64,000 bases of DNA from positions 1,612,001-1,676,000 of the forward strand of contig CM034113.1 of NCBI GenBank assembly GCA_019914945.1, read 5' to 3'. Position 1 is the first letter of the stretch. Each line of letters begins with the position of its first letter. A program made the translations under genes and the position numbers. Shown here piece after piece: positions 38,980 through 50,059 of this stretch. The notes beneath the pieces are model-generated. The model did no database searches. It had not been told where the DNA came from and saw only the letters and a list, made by a program, of their open reading frames with translations. This stretch comes from Typha latifolia. Taxonomy: Eukaryota > Streptophyta > Magnoliopsida > Poales > Typhaceae.

Positions 38980-41900
38980 GCACGAGGCGAAGGAGAAGAG
39001 GAAACCGAAAAGGAAAACGTGGCCGCCGGTGCGAAGATCATATTTCCGAATTAATATTTACGTTTCATCTCTAGGGAATTTGTTTTGTTTGCTTTGAGTT
39101 CAAATGGCGAGGGATAGCTGCCAGGAATAATGGTATTGTTGCGAGGTGGTGTATCAGCCAGATGCAATTTTTGTGTTTGGCTCTCTTTGTTGCTAAGAAT
39201 TTTGAAAAGAATGGATGATTTTTATCGTCAATTAACCCCCAATTATTCTTATTATCTTTGTGAATTCCCTCCCTGATGCTTGCAAGTTATCTCAGAAGTT
39301 GGAGATTTGGCATATACCTCAATCTAGTAAACAGATCTTTAGGCAATGTTCATTTAAGTTATGCTATCATCCCTTGGAGAAAAGCTTCACAAACTTTCTT
39401 GGTTATATACTACTTTATATATGCTAATAAGAATATACTATGCGAACGGCATACTGGTGGGTTGGGCTTCCAATAGTGCAAAAAGAGTTTTACCGTCTCT
39501 AGCCCAACCCATCAATAACATTTTCTCAGTTTTCGTGAGACAACTTCTGACATACCTCTTTAATCACCGTAATAAACATATTTCAGAATATAAATACTAT
39601 TTATTAAAATTATATTTTATACTGCACATTAATTCAATTATCAATTTATCCTTAGATTTGACTATAATATTTTCTAAAATATCTTATTATTATTTATCCC
39701 ATATCTTATCTCTTTCAAACGTCTTATTATAATTCATCACTCATTTCTACTATCTTTTAAATATTTTATTATAATTTATCACTCCTGTCGGCTCACTCTC
39801 TATCTCTTATCATATTCTTTTATCTTATACTAAATAAATAAAATTTAATTTAAATAATATAAAATATAAAAATTATTATTTTATGAACTTAAGCACGTTT
39901 TAAAAGGTATTATTATTATTAAATATTATTTTCATTTTATATACTTAAATATAAATATAAATTAATAATATAGTATATAATAATTTTTCTATGTACTAGT
40001 AACATTAAAAATATAATATTAATTAAACTAATATTTTATTGAATTAAATATTAAATCATAGATAAATAATATATTTACTATCTAAACTATACTAACCTAA
40101 TTGATTTTTTTTTTAAAATAATAAAATAAGAAGTTTTGGAAGCATTAGAGAAAACTCGGTCTTTTCAAACGCTTCCATCCTTTTCCACAAGTGGGAGATG
40201 AGAGATAAATACTAGGCCTGTCAAAATACTCTGGCTAAGGCTCAAACAAGCTCGCTTGAGCCGATTCAAATTTGATCATAAGCTAAGTTAGCTCCATCAA
40301 GCTCAAGCTCTGCTCAATAAGACTCAAAAATAATAATATAATATTTAATTATATATATAACACATATAGCTAATATAAAACTTTAATAAAAAACCTAAAA
40401 GCTCATAGTAGTATTATATTAATTTTGTATTCCTTTACTATTGAATCATGCATTATTTCAACCTTAATTTAAGCTCGAATCAAGCTTGATTCTCGATTTA
40501 GGCTTGGAATTACTTAGGCTTGAATTGGTTTAGGCGTTAAGTTATTCAGACTGAATCAAGCTTGAATCAACCTTATTTCAACTATTGAATCAACCTTGAT
40601 TTCAATTTTCAGCTCCTTTCACTTTAGAAATATCTTCTTTTTTTTCTAATTCATGCTACAATTTACAATTCAAAAATAATATAATTTATTATTATTAAAA
40701 TAATTTTTATATATACTAATAATAAAAATATATAATATTAATAAATTAATATTTTATCGGTTAAATATTTACTCATAGATAAAATAATATATTTACTATT
40801 TAAAATATGTTTTAGCATAATCAAATCTTTGTTCTTTTAAATAGTAAAATAAGAAATATGGGGAACAAATAAATATAATATTATTAATGATCTCATGTTT
40901 TAAGTTAAAATAAAATGTTTTTTTCATGGAATAAAATTCTATTTTCAACTATAAAATATAATAATAGTTTAACATATATTTGTACCATATGAAAAATATT
41001 TGTATACCTAAAGGAGCACCATTGCAGTGCATACTTAATTGGCATTGCATACCAACTTTAGCATCACATATTTAGTTAGCATTATACACCTATTTAAGCA
41101 TTGCATACTTACATACTTAGTTGCATTTTATCTATCTCATTAATTTACTTTATATCAAATCAAAGGGTATTTCAATAATTTTTTTCACCTTCACTTTATA
41201 TTACATCAAAAATAATTATTATACATTTATTTTAGAATAAAAGTGAATAAATGAATAATTTTTTCTAAATAAATCTTTTTTTTGATAATAACAAAAATAA
41301 ATTATTGTTTCTATTTGAACTATATTCTACATGTAAATGTCGTTCAGACTTGAACTCGAAATTAAAATATATTTGAATTGAAATTATTTTAATTCAAGCT
41401 TTGATAAGAGCCGACTAGATCCAATTACACCCCTAAGGCTGTCTATCTATGTTTGACTAATACTATTGTGAAAACTTTAATCCATATTAAACCAATGCTG
41501 ATGTGATCTAATTTTGTTTCATTCATCTATGATTATAGATGTTAAGTCCTGCTTTCCATTGCAATATTATTCCAAGTATATTAAGATAAGACACCCCCCA
41601 AAAGTTATAATATATATACATATATGACATATAGGGCTAACATTAAGGCTTAGGATTCATAGCTTTGTTTGTTGCTAGTTTCTTCATTAATCTTTAATTC
41701 TAGAGTTTTTGACCAGATTAGGCTTGAACAAGGAAAATATGTGACTAAATGATTGAGGTTAAAACTTATTTAACTGACTAAAGTTGTTAGGGCTGACCAC
41801 CAAAAAAAAGAAAAAGAAAAAAAAGAAAATCCTAACCTATAGAAACTCCTTAATTCTATATAGAGATATCCAAAAAGATAAAGTACAAAGAACTAGATAT

Positions 41901-43298
41901 CTGAATTGTACCATAGTAGGAGGGGAACCTTTCCTATAGAATAAAGTATTTATTAAGCTAAATTACTCCATGAGCCTTTGATCCTCAAAGGTAATGAATG
42001 GAAAAAACAGCATGACTATCATTTATACTCTCTGAAGAAAAAAAGAAGTGATCTTAAGACTAACCGAACTATTCAAATGTTTAATTCAAGATGCCCATTC
42101 TGTTAGCCTATCATTTGCTTTTCTTTTTTTCTTTTTAAAAGAAAATCCGTAGACCGATGATTCATTCATTTTAGCAAATACAACTTGATACAATAAAAAA
42201 AGAAGAAAAATAAGGTGATAACCCTTTTACAAGTCCTTCACTTGGCTGACAAACAGACTAAACCACGAATAAGTACTATATCAAGTTAAGCATGATACAA
42301 ACTATCTTGCAAAGAAATAGAGGGGATAGGACAACAATCCTGAAAACAAGCCTTCCACTTCATCAACAGCACCACAAAAAGAAGCATCAAGAAGCTTAAA
42401 AAACCTCTGCATGCACTGCTTTTTCAAACTATCATTTTTTTTTTCTATCTGAACGTAATATGTGACTATCATATTATCAATTTCTTACCTTATTTGTGCC
42501 GCAATTGCTCTTATTATCCTCTTTAAACTTATAATAAGGCATTTATTTTCTCCCAAATCCCAATCAATCATCTCCCTCTCATTTTCCTCTTCTAGGAGCA
42601 AATTACTCTCCTTCATATCAAACTCTCAATCTCTCTCAAACTTCTCTCCTCCTTAACCATCCATGCATTTTATCTCCCAATCTCAAGCCAAATCATAAGT
42701 TCTATGCTGATATTGTTTCCATTTTCTCTTCTTCCTGGCAATTTCTCACAATTCTCTATTTTTCAGTCTCTTTCAAACTCTATCCCTTCTACTACAACCC
42801 AAATAAAGTACATGGCCAGAGGGAAATTTTGTACAATTAATTTTGCCACTTTATAAAGATTACTATAGTTTATGAGGTATTAATGTCACATTCTCTTTTT
42901 CTTTAGAGGGAACAAGTGATATCAGATCCTAATTCAAGAAATCTAAGTGTAATTTAGCCAATTTAAAAATTCTACATTGCCTACAAAGCATGTGAAACAA
43001 CTCAGCTAGTAACTTCCAAAGATAAATCCACAAGATCTCATGGATTCATGACTTCTACCACTGCTTACTCCATCTAAGAGAAACAACTGCTGGCTTTGAT
43101 ACAACAATCTGAAAGAATCCCTCAAACTAAAGTATCACAAACATACACAAATCCATCAATTTGAAATTGCAAAATGAAAAATAGAAACAAAAATCATGAA
43201 GCACATAAAATTGTTTGTCATCTCTGGTAACAAAACACAACTATGAACATGTTAAAATGTTACAATCCAAAGCAGACCCACCATGAGTTTTCCCTCTC
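38980..43298. other. Intergenic region between SAHH and the canonical RALF gene
   Basis: The first ~250 bp are probably SAHH 3' UTR. The rest is AT-rich. Around 40215-40600 is an AGCTCAAGCTC-rich dispersed repeat. At about 41010-41110 there is a degenerate tandem of GCATTGCATAC-like words. The block 42100-43000 has pyrimidine-rich plus-strand text without a convincing ORF. Confidence 0.45.
40215..40600. repeat. Dispersed AGCTC-rich repeat fragment
   Basis: Contains CTCGCTTGAGCC, AAGCTCAAGCTCTGCTC and repeated TTGAATCAAGCTTGA-like words, in common with 47420-47660 and 21760-21865. Possibly a LINE 3' end; the boundaries are approximate. Confidence 0.4.
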
Positions 43299-43658
43299 TC
43301 AAGGATCCCTAGCACAGTCAGTGATGATCTCACACCCTCTTGAGTAGGTGTTGGCTCTTGGAAGGGCTCTGCAGTTGTAGTAGGAAATCCCTGGCCTTGA
43401 GCATGGCACCACATCCCCCCTCAGAGCATCATAGCTAATGTACCTCTTCCTGGTAGCCCAAAGCACCCTTCTATTAGCCTCTGAGTCCATCTCCATCTCC
43501 ATTTCTTCCTCCATTGAAAGGCACTTCCCACCTCTCCCACCACACCCCATCTTTACCACAACTTCCTCCTTCCCTGCACTGCACTCCCTTGAGGCAAAGA
43601 TGAGCAGCATTGCCACCACTGACAGTAGAGTGAAGCAGCTGGTGAGAGGCCTTGCCAT
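43299..43658 (-). CDS. Canonical RALF peptide hormone precursor
   Basis: Single exon, 119 aa. Signal peptide about 1-28 (MARPLTSCFTLLSVV.., cleavage near CSA). The propeptide is acidic (EEEMEMEMDSEANRR) and ends in a dibasic RRVL site at 63-66, the subtilase S1P cleavage pattern of RALFs. The mature peptide begins near ATRKRYISYDAL, with the YISY motif (73-76) required for FERONIA-type receptor binding. It has four cysteines (86, 96, 109, 115) in the CSRPGISYYNC and TYSRGC contexts. RALFs are secreted and alkalinise the apoplast, regulating growth and immunity. The end is atypically acidic (ITDCARDP), where many RALFs end in basic residues (ITRCRR). A (TC)n microsatellite sits just upstream, in or near the 5' UTR. 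Confidence 0.92.
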   Translation of the reverse strand: MARPLTSCFTLLSVVAMLLIFASRECSAGKEEVVVKMGCGGRGGKCLSMEEEMEMEMDSEANRRVLWATRKRYISYDALRGDVVPCSRPGISYYNCRALPRANTYSRGCEIITDCARDP

Positions 43659-43698
43659 CTCTCTCTTTCTCTTCTTTTTTTCCTTCTGGTGATCTCTT

Positions 43699-43702
<4 letters not shown>

Positions 43703-43742
<40 letters not shown>
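43703..43742. repeat. (TC)n microsatellite upstream of RALF
   Basis: Forty bases of perfect TC repeat, 45 bp upstream of the RALF start codon. A second, shorter CT run lies near 43902-43922. GA/TC repeats near starts are common GAGA-like elements in plant promoters; a regulatory role is inferred only. Confidence 0.95.
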
Positions 43743-43745
<3 letters not shown>

Positions 43746-45729
43746 CTCTCTTTTGTTGAGCTCTCTTTTCTTTATCTGACTCTGAGTGAGAGGGCTCTTA
43801 ATGTGGTGTGTCAGCTGTTGCACCTGTTTGGGCCTTGCTGGGCAATGAAATGAGACAAGCAACTGTATTTGCCATTATTGAGTTCACATTTCCACTAAGG
43901 ACTCTCTCTCTCTCTCTCTCTATTCAGGGGACCACCCTGAAAGGGAGAGAGATATTATAGGGATGCTGAATTGGTTGAGGAGTTGTTAAATTTAAGTGAT
44001 AGATATGGTAGCTTAGTTGTTGAATCTTATTAATTTATAATAAAAATTATAAATTTAATATTAATTTTTTTATAATATTATATGTATATGGTTTGAATTT
44101 TTTTGTTGCCATTTATCTAATCCATATATCAATGAAGAGTAGTCTCTGTAGACTATGAGCTCGTAATCAATAAAATAAAATAAAAAGATCAGCTTTTTGC
44201 AAAATAACTTTGGTTTTCTAATTTATTGAAAAAATGGATGAGATTTCAAATGAATTTAGAATAAAAACTTCAATACTCCAAGTGAAAAGGACTCCTCTCA
44301 AAGTCAACAGCTTTTAACTTATAATTGCAACATGATAATAAAAGGTAACAACTTTGGGTGAATTGAATATTTGAAGAATGTTTGACTTTGATGAAGAATC
44401 GCTTTTAAAATAAATAGTTTTATTTTTTTAAATAAAAGTTAAAAAATTTCTAAAATAAATTAAAAAATGTATATATATCTTCGTAAAACTTAGTAATTAT
44501 GATATGCTTCTTAAGAATTTTAATCTAATTGTTCAATCTATATATCAGTAAATATTAATTTTTTTTATTTAGCTTATAATATATTTATATAAGATTGATA
44601 AAAAAAAGGAAAAAGATCGACATATTTACTTCAAATTTTTCTTCAAATATTTTTTTTTACAAATTTACTAAATTAATAGATGACATTTTGTTCTCTGATA
44701 GCGAATCGCTGTCATTAAAAAAACAGTTTAGTTTGAAAACTTATCAATTTCTCTAGTAATTTTCAAGTCTATGACATATTTCTCTAACATTTTTTATAAG
44801 CTTTTGATGACATTTTGTTTGATGCATCAAATGATGTTAAGACTAATATCACTATCACTTATTAGTCTAACCAAAGCATGATAACAATCCGACCTAGCTA
44901 GTTCAATGAGCACATGTTACTCATTAGACTAGTTTTTTTCTTAACCCCTGAAAAATTAAATTAAAATAATTTATATACATAAGATACTAATCAGTTCAGC
45001 GTTTTAGGATCGGACAAAAACGTTGAACTGATTATCATTTTTGCTTAGAGATAAAATACTGATTAGTTTAGTATTTTTTATTAGGACTGCAATAAGGTAA
45101 ACTTTATTCAATAATAAGTTTAAGGAGTAATCGATTTCAGTTAAAATAAATTTGAACAAAGCTAATTTGGTCAAAAACTCCTCATTAGACTACAAGATAT
45201 ATGGGTATACTTCACCCTTTTAACACTTTATATAGAGCTCTAACACTAGTGGAATGAGTTTGGGACCATAAGGAAGAGACACAATTATTGATTTGTTGAC
45301 TCATTCCTCACTAAAGATTCCACTGGTTTTTTCTTTACATTGGAGCAAGAACTGGGACTCATACTTGAACACACATTGATGGCAGAAAGCCTTTGGTTGT
45401 TGCAGTTCATCTTGTTCCAGAGCAGTGCAATGATATTAAAAGTTTAAAACCCTTGTACCAGAAAATTTTGTCTCTCAGTAGAAAGGAAAGAGGTGAGGGA
45501 TGGTTGGCCTTTACTCATTGTACTCAACATCTCTTCAGGTAATAAAAGCTTTTAATAGCTGCGGTGTGAAATAAGAATATGTTTGCTTTGATATAAATAG
45601 TTTTATATTAATATAGCAAGTAATAAATAACTATTACTCTTTTCTCTTCTTTTCCATCTGATATTTGCTGTGGAAATATTAGATTTTCTTTTTTAACATG
45701 AATATTACATGCACTTTGAGCTCAAATTT

Positions 45730-46700
45730 AAGTGGGTTCTAGTGATGAAATTAAAAGAACTCAAAGAATACTTTAGTGAAGAGAATTGAATAAAAATTAG
45801 CTTTAAAATGAGTTTAGTACTATATAAGTTATTTGAGAAAGGTTGGTAGGATATATAATGTTAGGTTTTATTTATACTAATATAATTGACAAATTGTGTT
45901 TCAAATTATAATTTTTTATTTATGTAATATGTCTATATTTTATGTATAAGCATATGCACAAGTTATGACAAGTTATGAAATATCTGGTGAAGAATATTAA
46001 AGTGGAAGATTAATTTTAAAGTCAAAATATTTGAAACGATTTAAAAATGGTTATTGAAGTGCTTAAACAGTGTCATGATGATTGAATAAGTATAAAATTT
46101 TACCAAAAGGCACATGAACAGTCACTTTGCATTCAACTGTCTAGTTTGCTGTTTGAACAGGGCGTTCGCGCACCATCGCATTCGCACTGCGTTCGAATGT
46201 GAAATCAGGCGTTCGCACATACATAGAACGCGTTTTGGCCGTTCGAATGCACCCACGTAACATGCACGTTTTTGGACTTCCAAGATTTCTGTTTTGAAAT
46301 AGATTAACTTTATTTTTCGCATATTATTATTGATAGTGTGCGATAGATCCTATCTCCTACGACATTTCTTATGTTTTTCACTTAGTATCATAGCATATTT
46401 AAGGATTTACGTAAATTTTAATTTTTTCATATAAGTATCAAACTTCTCGTAGGATTTGAGCTCCAAAAATAGTATTTATTTTGTCGGTAAAAAAATCTAT
46501 GCTAATTAACTCACACAAATACACACCACTCAACTCAAGCGGGCTAAAAAAGACACTTAATTAATAGTTTCCTTTTATGTGCAAGACAGTCATTATAGAA
46601 TTTTATATTTAGTAATATGTAAGTCTACTTAATTTTTTTATTTATTTTTGATAAGCTTTTATGACTATTAGAATTGGATTGTTACTGCCAGCAATATTTA
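45730..46700. repeat. Dispersed repeat, copy 2, with GTTCG-rich insert
   Basis: Same ordered blocks as 33730-34400, but interrupted by extra sequence, mainly between about 45860 and 46450, that includes the GTTCG cluster. Confidence 0.5.
46155..46255. repeat. GTTCG / TTCGAA cluster
   Basis: Contains GGCGTTCGCGC, GCATTCGCACTGCGTTCGAATG, GGCGTTCGCAC and GCCGTTCGAATGCACC. CpG-dense within AT-rich DNA, it resembles the cluster at 10085-10285 in wording and spacing. Confidence 0.6.
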
Positions 46701-47419
46701 TATATTAGACTAGAATACGCTTATTCTAGTATAGATCTCTCTCCTTTTCCTCTTCTCTCTCTCTTTCTCATGTCCTCGTCTATCCATTAAAATAGTATTT
46801 TAATTATTTGCCATCATAATTTAAATTTTATATCATATTAAGTATAATTATTACATATTATACTGATATAAAACTAAATACTAGAATAACTTATACAAGT
46901 ATAAACTCTCTTATATTAGCACAAGAATTAGAATAGCTATACTAGTATCAGTGTTACGCAGTTTAATCATAGTATCAAAGGATATTACAAAGAAAAGGAA
47001 AGCATATATAACAACAACAATCATCTTATATCTTATCAATTTCTCTTGAAAGGAAAAAAAGAGAAGAAAACATCTCACATCTTCTTTACACTGTGACAAC
47101 AGGGGTTAATATTTGATGGATTTACTATCAAATTATTGTATGTGCATAATTTGAGCCTCCATTGGTTCATTGTTATTAGTAGAAATGTTATCTTAAGAAG
47201 AGTTAATCTAGTTGTCCAACTATACATATGCTCATATAACTCATATATCCTATATAAATCTAACCCATTAAACTAACTTATTAAACAAGATATACGGCAA
47301 CACATCTAATTAGTTTAATAAATAGATTGTGTTGGTATTCAAAATTTCCCATGTTTAATAAGTGATTTGTTGGTGTTAGCTTAAATTTGACCATATTCAA
47401 CTGATTGCCATCTATATAT

Positions 47420-47660
47420 GGATGTAAATGAACCAAGCTCGGACATGCTTGGCTCAAAATCAATTAGACCTAAGCTCGAGCTCAAACCAAGCGAGTCTAT
47501 CACTTGCTCGAGCTTAGCATGAGCTCGACTTAGTCAGCTTAGTTTCAAAACATATAGATATAATCATCAGACGGGCCAAGACGGGTTTTGATCAGGCTGA
47601 CTGACCTTTTGCTCGCTTGGGTTCACGTCAAGTTACATTTCTTTAGCTCAGTGCGAGTCA
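47420..47660. repeat. Dispersed AGCTCGAGC-rich repeat fragment
   Basis: Contains CCAAGCTCGG, AAGCTCGAGCTC, TTGCTCGAGC and ATGAGCTCGACTTAG. Same family as 21760-21865. Confidence 0.45.
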
Positions 47661-48300
47661 ATGGATAGACATTTTTATCACCTTCTCCGTGTAAAATATA
47701 GATGTTTATTACTTGGTCCTTATATTTTGCTTAAATACCTCAAAACATCCTGCTGTTACTATATAGATGAGTTAAAATAGCAATAGATGTAAAATGACCA
47801 TAATACCCTTGAGTAAGTTTTTTTATAGGTTATTGTTTAGTATTATATAAGACTAAAAATATAAGAGGGAGAAAAGATATTAAGAAAAAGAAAGTAGAGA
47901 GTAAATATTATGAGGCTAAATTGGTAAATTTATGGGTAACCATACTTTGAAAATAAAGTATTACACAAAACATCCTAATTAAGGGCTCTTATTTTTGAGA
48001 TTTGATTTTCAAATGCTATCACAGCCCGGATTGGATGTTATTCGAATTAAAAAGACAAATGAAAAGAGTTCGAACAAACACATAAAAGAAGCAATATCTA
48101 TTAAAAGGATAATTTTAGCTACACCTTCTAAACCATCACTAATTTATTTTTATATGCACTCTCTAAATATTTTATTATCTATATCTTCGTGGAGTAAGGA
48201 AAATAACAACTATACGAATCTCTAAACGAAACCATAAAAATAATGATGGTTCAAAATGTCTAAGTAAAATTATCTCTTTTATAAATGATTAGAAAAAGTC

Positions 48301-48645
48301 CTAGCGAGAACGGCACTGGTTTTCGTATGTGCAAGGACGAGTATAAGATCCACCCCTTGCAGGGCACGAACCACCGCAAGCCGGTCTATTCGCATTACCT
48401 GTGTTTCTTGCATCAATCGTGCCGGCAAGTATCCTCCTATGTATCCTCAGATCAAATGGCAACTCCATCTCAACCACCTCTTCCACCGCCGTCCTCATTG
48501 CCATCGCCGCACACTCCATGTCGGTCCCGTTGCACGCGCCGGACTGTGTGAACATGGATGCCGAGCCGGCGACGATGTCATGGAGGTGGAGGAGTAGGAG
48601 GGAGAATAGGAGAGATAGAGCTCTAAGCTTGTTAGCCTTCTCCAT
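48301..48645 (-). CDS. RALF-like cluster gene 1 (type-A C-terminus)
   Basis: Single exon, 114 aa. Signal peptide about 1-27 (MEKANKLRALSLLFSLLLL). The propeptide carries the RALF-like CNGTDMEC (cysteines 38 and 45), an acidic VEEVVEMELPFDL stretch, and the dibasic site HRRILAG (70-71). The predicted mature part has cysteines at 90, 94, 105 and 111: PACGGSCP, then SYTRPCTYENQC (type A). The YISY motif of canonical RALFs is absent and the first pair is C-x3-C rather than C-x9-C, so receptor specificity is unknown. Its upstream 200 bp closely match those of gene 3 (61369-61755), while its 3' flank does not match the other cluster members. Confidence 0.82.
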   Translation of the reverse strand: MEKANKLRALSLLFSLLLLHLHDIVAGSASMFTQSGACNGTDMECAAMAMRTAVEEVVEMELPFDLRIHRRILAGTIDARNTGNANRPACGGSCPARGGSYTRPCTYENQCRSR

Positions 48646-49604
48646 CTTTAATTAGTTAGCTGTAGCTATTCTTGGCTCTATACATGGATGGATGCTAGTT
48701 TTAGGAAGATGAATGAGTGCGTGTGCTTAATGCTTTGATGGAGATGGAGGAGCTACCATCACTTGTGAGTGTTCGATGGAGTGGGTTTCCATGATAGCAA
48801 TGTTGGGATTCATGTCAATAGATTGCAAGAGGTTTAGTGGTGATAATGGTTGTCAGAAAGTGAGGAAAGAGACGTGATCTTGAAAAATAGAAGTTCCTGA
48901 GAAACTTACTTCCTAACATAAATTTATCATTTTATAATGTTTGATGCCATCGAGAATGTGTGTTATTTTACTTTCTATTATTTGGTTGAAAAAAAATTAA
49001 AAAAAATCTAAAGTAGAACATCAAAGTCAAAGCAGAAATAAAAGAATTTGTTTACGTCTATAAATCCTTTAAAATTATTTATTTGTATGCATTGATTTTA
49101 AATTTTAAATTTATGTTTATATCCTTTAAAATTCATAATTTATATATATATATATGTGCCCTTCATATTAGTTTTCTACTAATATAAGTTAAAATATATA
49201 ATACTTAAATATAAAGGATATAAAATACTATTCACTAAAAAGACTGTATAAAAATAAAGATAAGGATATTTTAAGCTTTTTAATCAAATTGATGAAATTT
49301 TAATGATTAATTTGATTTGAGGTTGGCTAAAATGAAACTATTTAAAAAAAAAACATCAATGTAAACAACCAAGAATTTTAAAGAAGATAAATATAAATAT
49401 TATTTTTAGAATGGTATACAGAAAATAATAGATTTTAGAAGAGTATACATATAGAAAGAACTTGAAATAAAATAATATGAGTTATCTTAGAGAAGTGGAC
49501 TCTCCAATTCTCCATCTTTCAAAGAGGAAGTTGATTTGACTAAAAATAGAGAACTCCTAAAAGTTGGATGAAGTCAAACATAAAACTGCCCACTTCACTA
49601 ACAT
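48646..49604. other. Promoter and intergenic DNA of cluster gene 1
   Basis: 48646-48870 is near-identical in layout to the region upstream of gene 3 (shared TTAGCTGTAGCTATTCTTGG, TACATGGATGGATGCT and GCTACCATCACTTGTG), so the promoter was duplicated. The remainder is AT-rich with a short (TA)n run. Confidence 0.6.
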
Positions 49605-49874
49605 GTAATTTATGATGATAAATTATAAATCATAGTTGTCTATTTAAGAGTTTCGGTATTTTTTATTTCTATCATTTTAAAAATAATAATAATTCAAAGA
49701 GATGTACAAAATTCCAAAAAGTAGCAAAAAATTAATATAAAAAGAGCAGAAAATATCATGTTTAAAAAGGTATAATGCCGTTGACTAGCCATTTGATTTC
49801 CAAAAGCCACTCCAAGTAGGATTTTATTTGAATTAAGGTTCCATACTACGCGACAAGAGAGGAGAGTAAATATA
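49605..49874. pseudogene. 3' flank of a lost RALF-like paralog, left part
   Basis: Matches the DNA 3' of genes 2, 3 and 4: AATTTATGATGATAAATTATA, CCATTTGATTTCCAAAAGCC, AGTAGGATTTTATTTGAATT and AGAGAGGAGAGTAAAT. It ends exactly at the gypsy insertion (target duplication 49870-49874), and the continuation is at 55491. Confidence 0.75.
49870..49874. repeat. Target-site duplication (ATATA), left
   Basis: ATATA directly precedes the gypsy element and is repeated at 55491-55495 directly after it. Confidence 0.75.
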
Positions 49875-50059
49875 TGTTATGAATTAGATCTGGACTAATC
49901 TGGATATAAGAAAATTATAAAAATTTAGGTAGTAGTATACTCGTGAGTTAGGATTTTAGTGGCTCTAGTTTCACTTAAATCAGAGATCGGAATGAAAAGA
50001 TAAAAATAAAATATTAGAGATATATCAGAATAGGACAGAACAGTAAAATAGAGGAATGA

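Larger units (their letters stand above)
43923..48300. other. Intergenic AT-rich region
   Basis: No supported gene. Around 45240-45540 is a more balanced-composition stretch without a long ORF, possibly transcribed non-coding DNA or an old exon. The dispersed repeat copy 2 (45730-46700) with its GTTCG cluster, and an AGCTCGAGC repeat at 47420-47660, lie here. Confidence 0.45.

Noticed and set aside
39455..39535. Possible stem GTTGGGCT / AGCCCAAC downstream of SAHH
   Set aside because: Only eight paired bases around a 30-nt loop; too weak to call.
42462..42656. 64-aa plus-strand open frame with a hydrophobic start
   Set aside because: Serine/leucine-rich product of a pyrimidine-rich tract; no conserved cysteines or downstream evidence.
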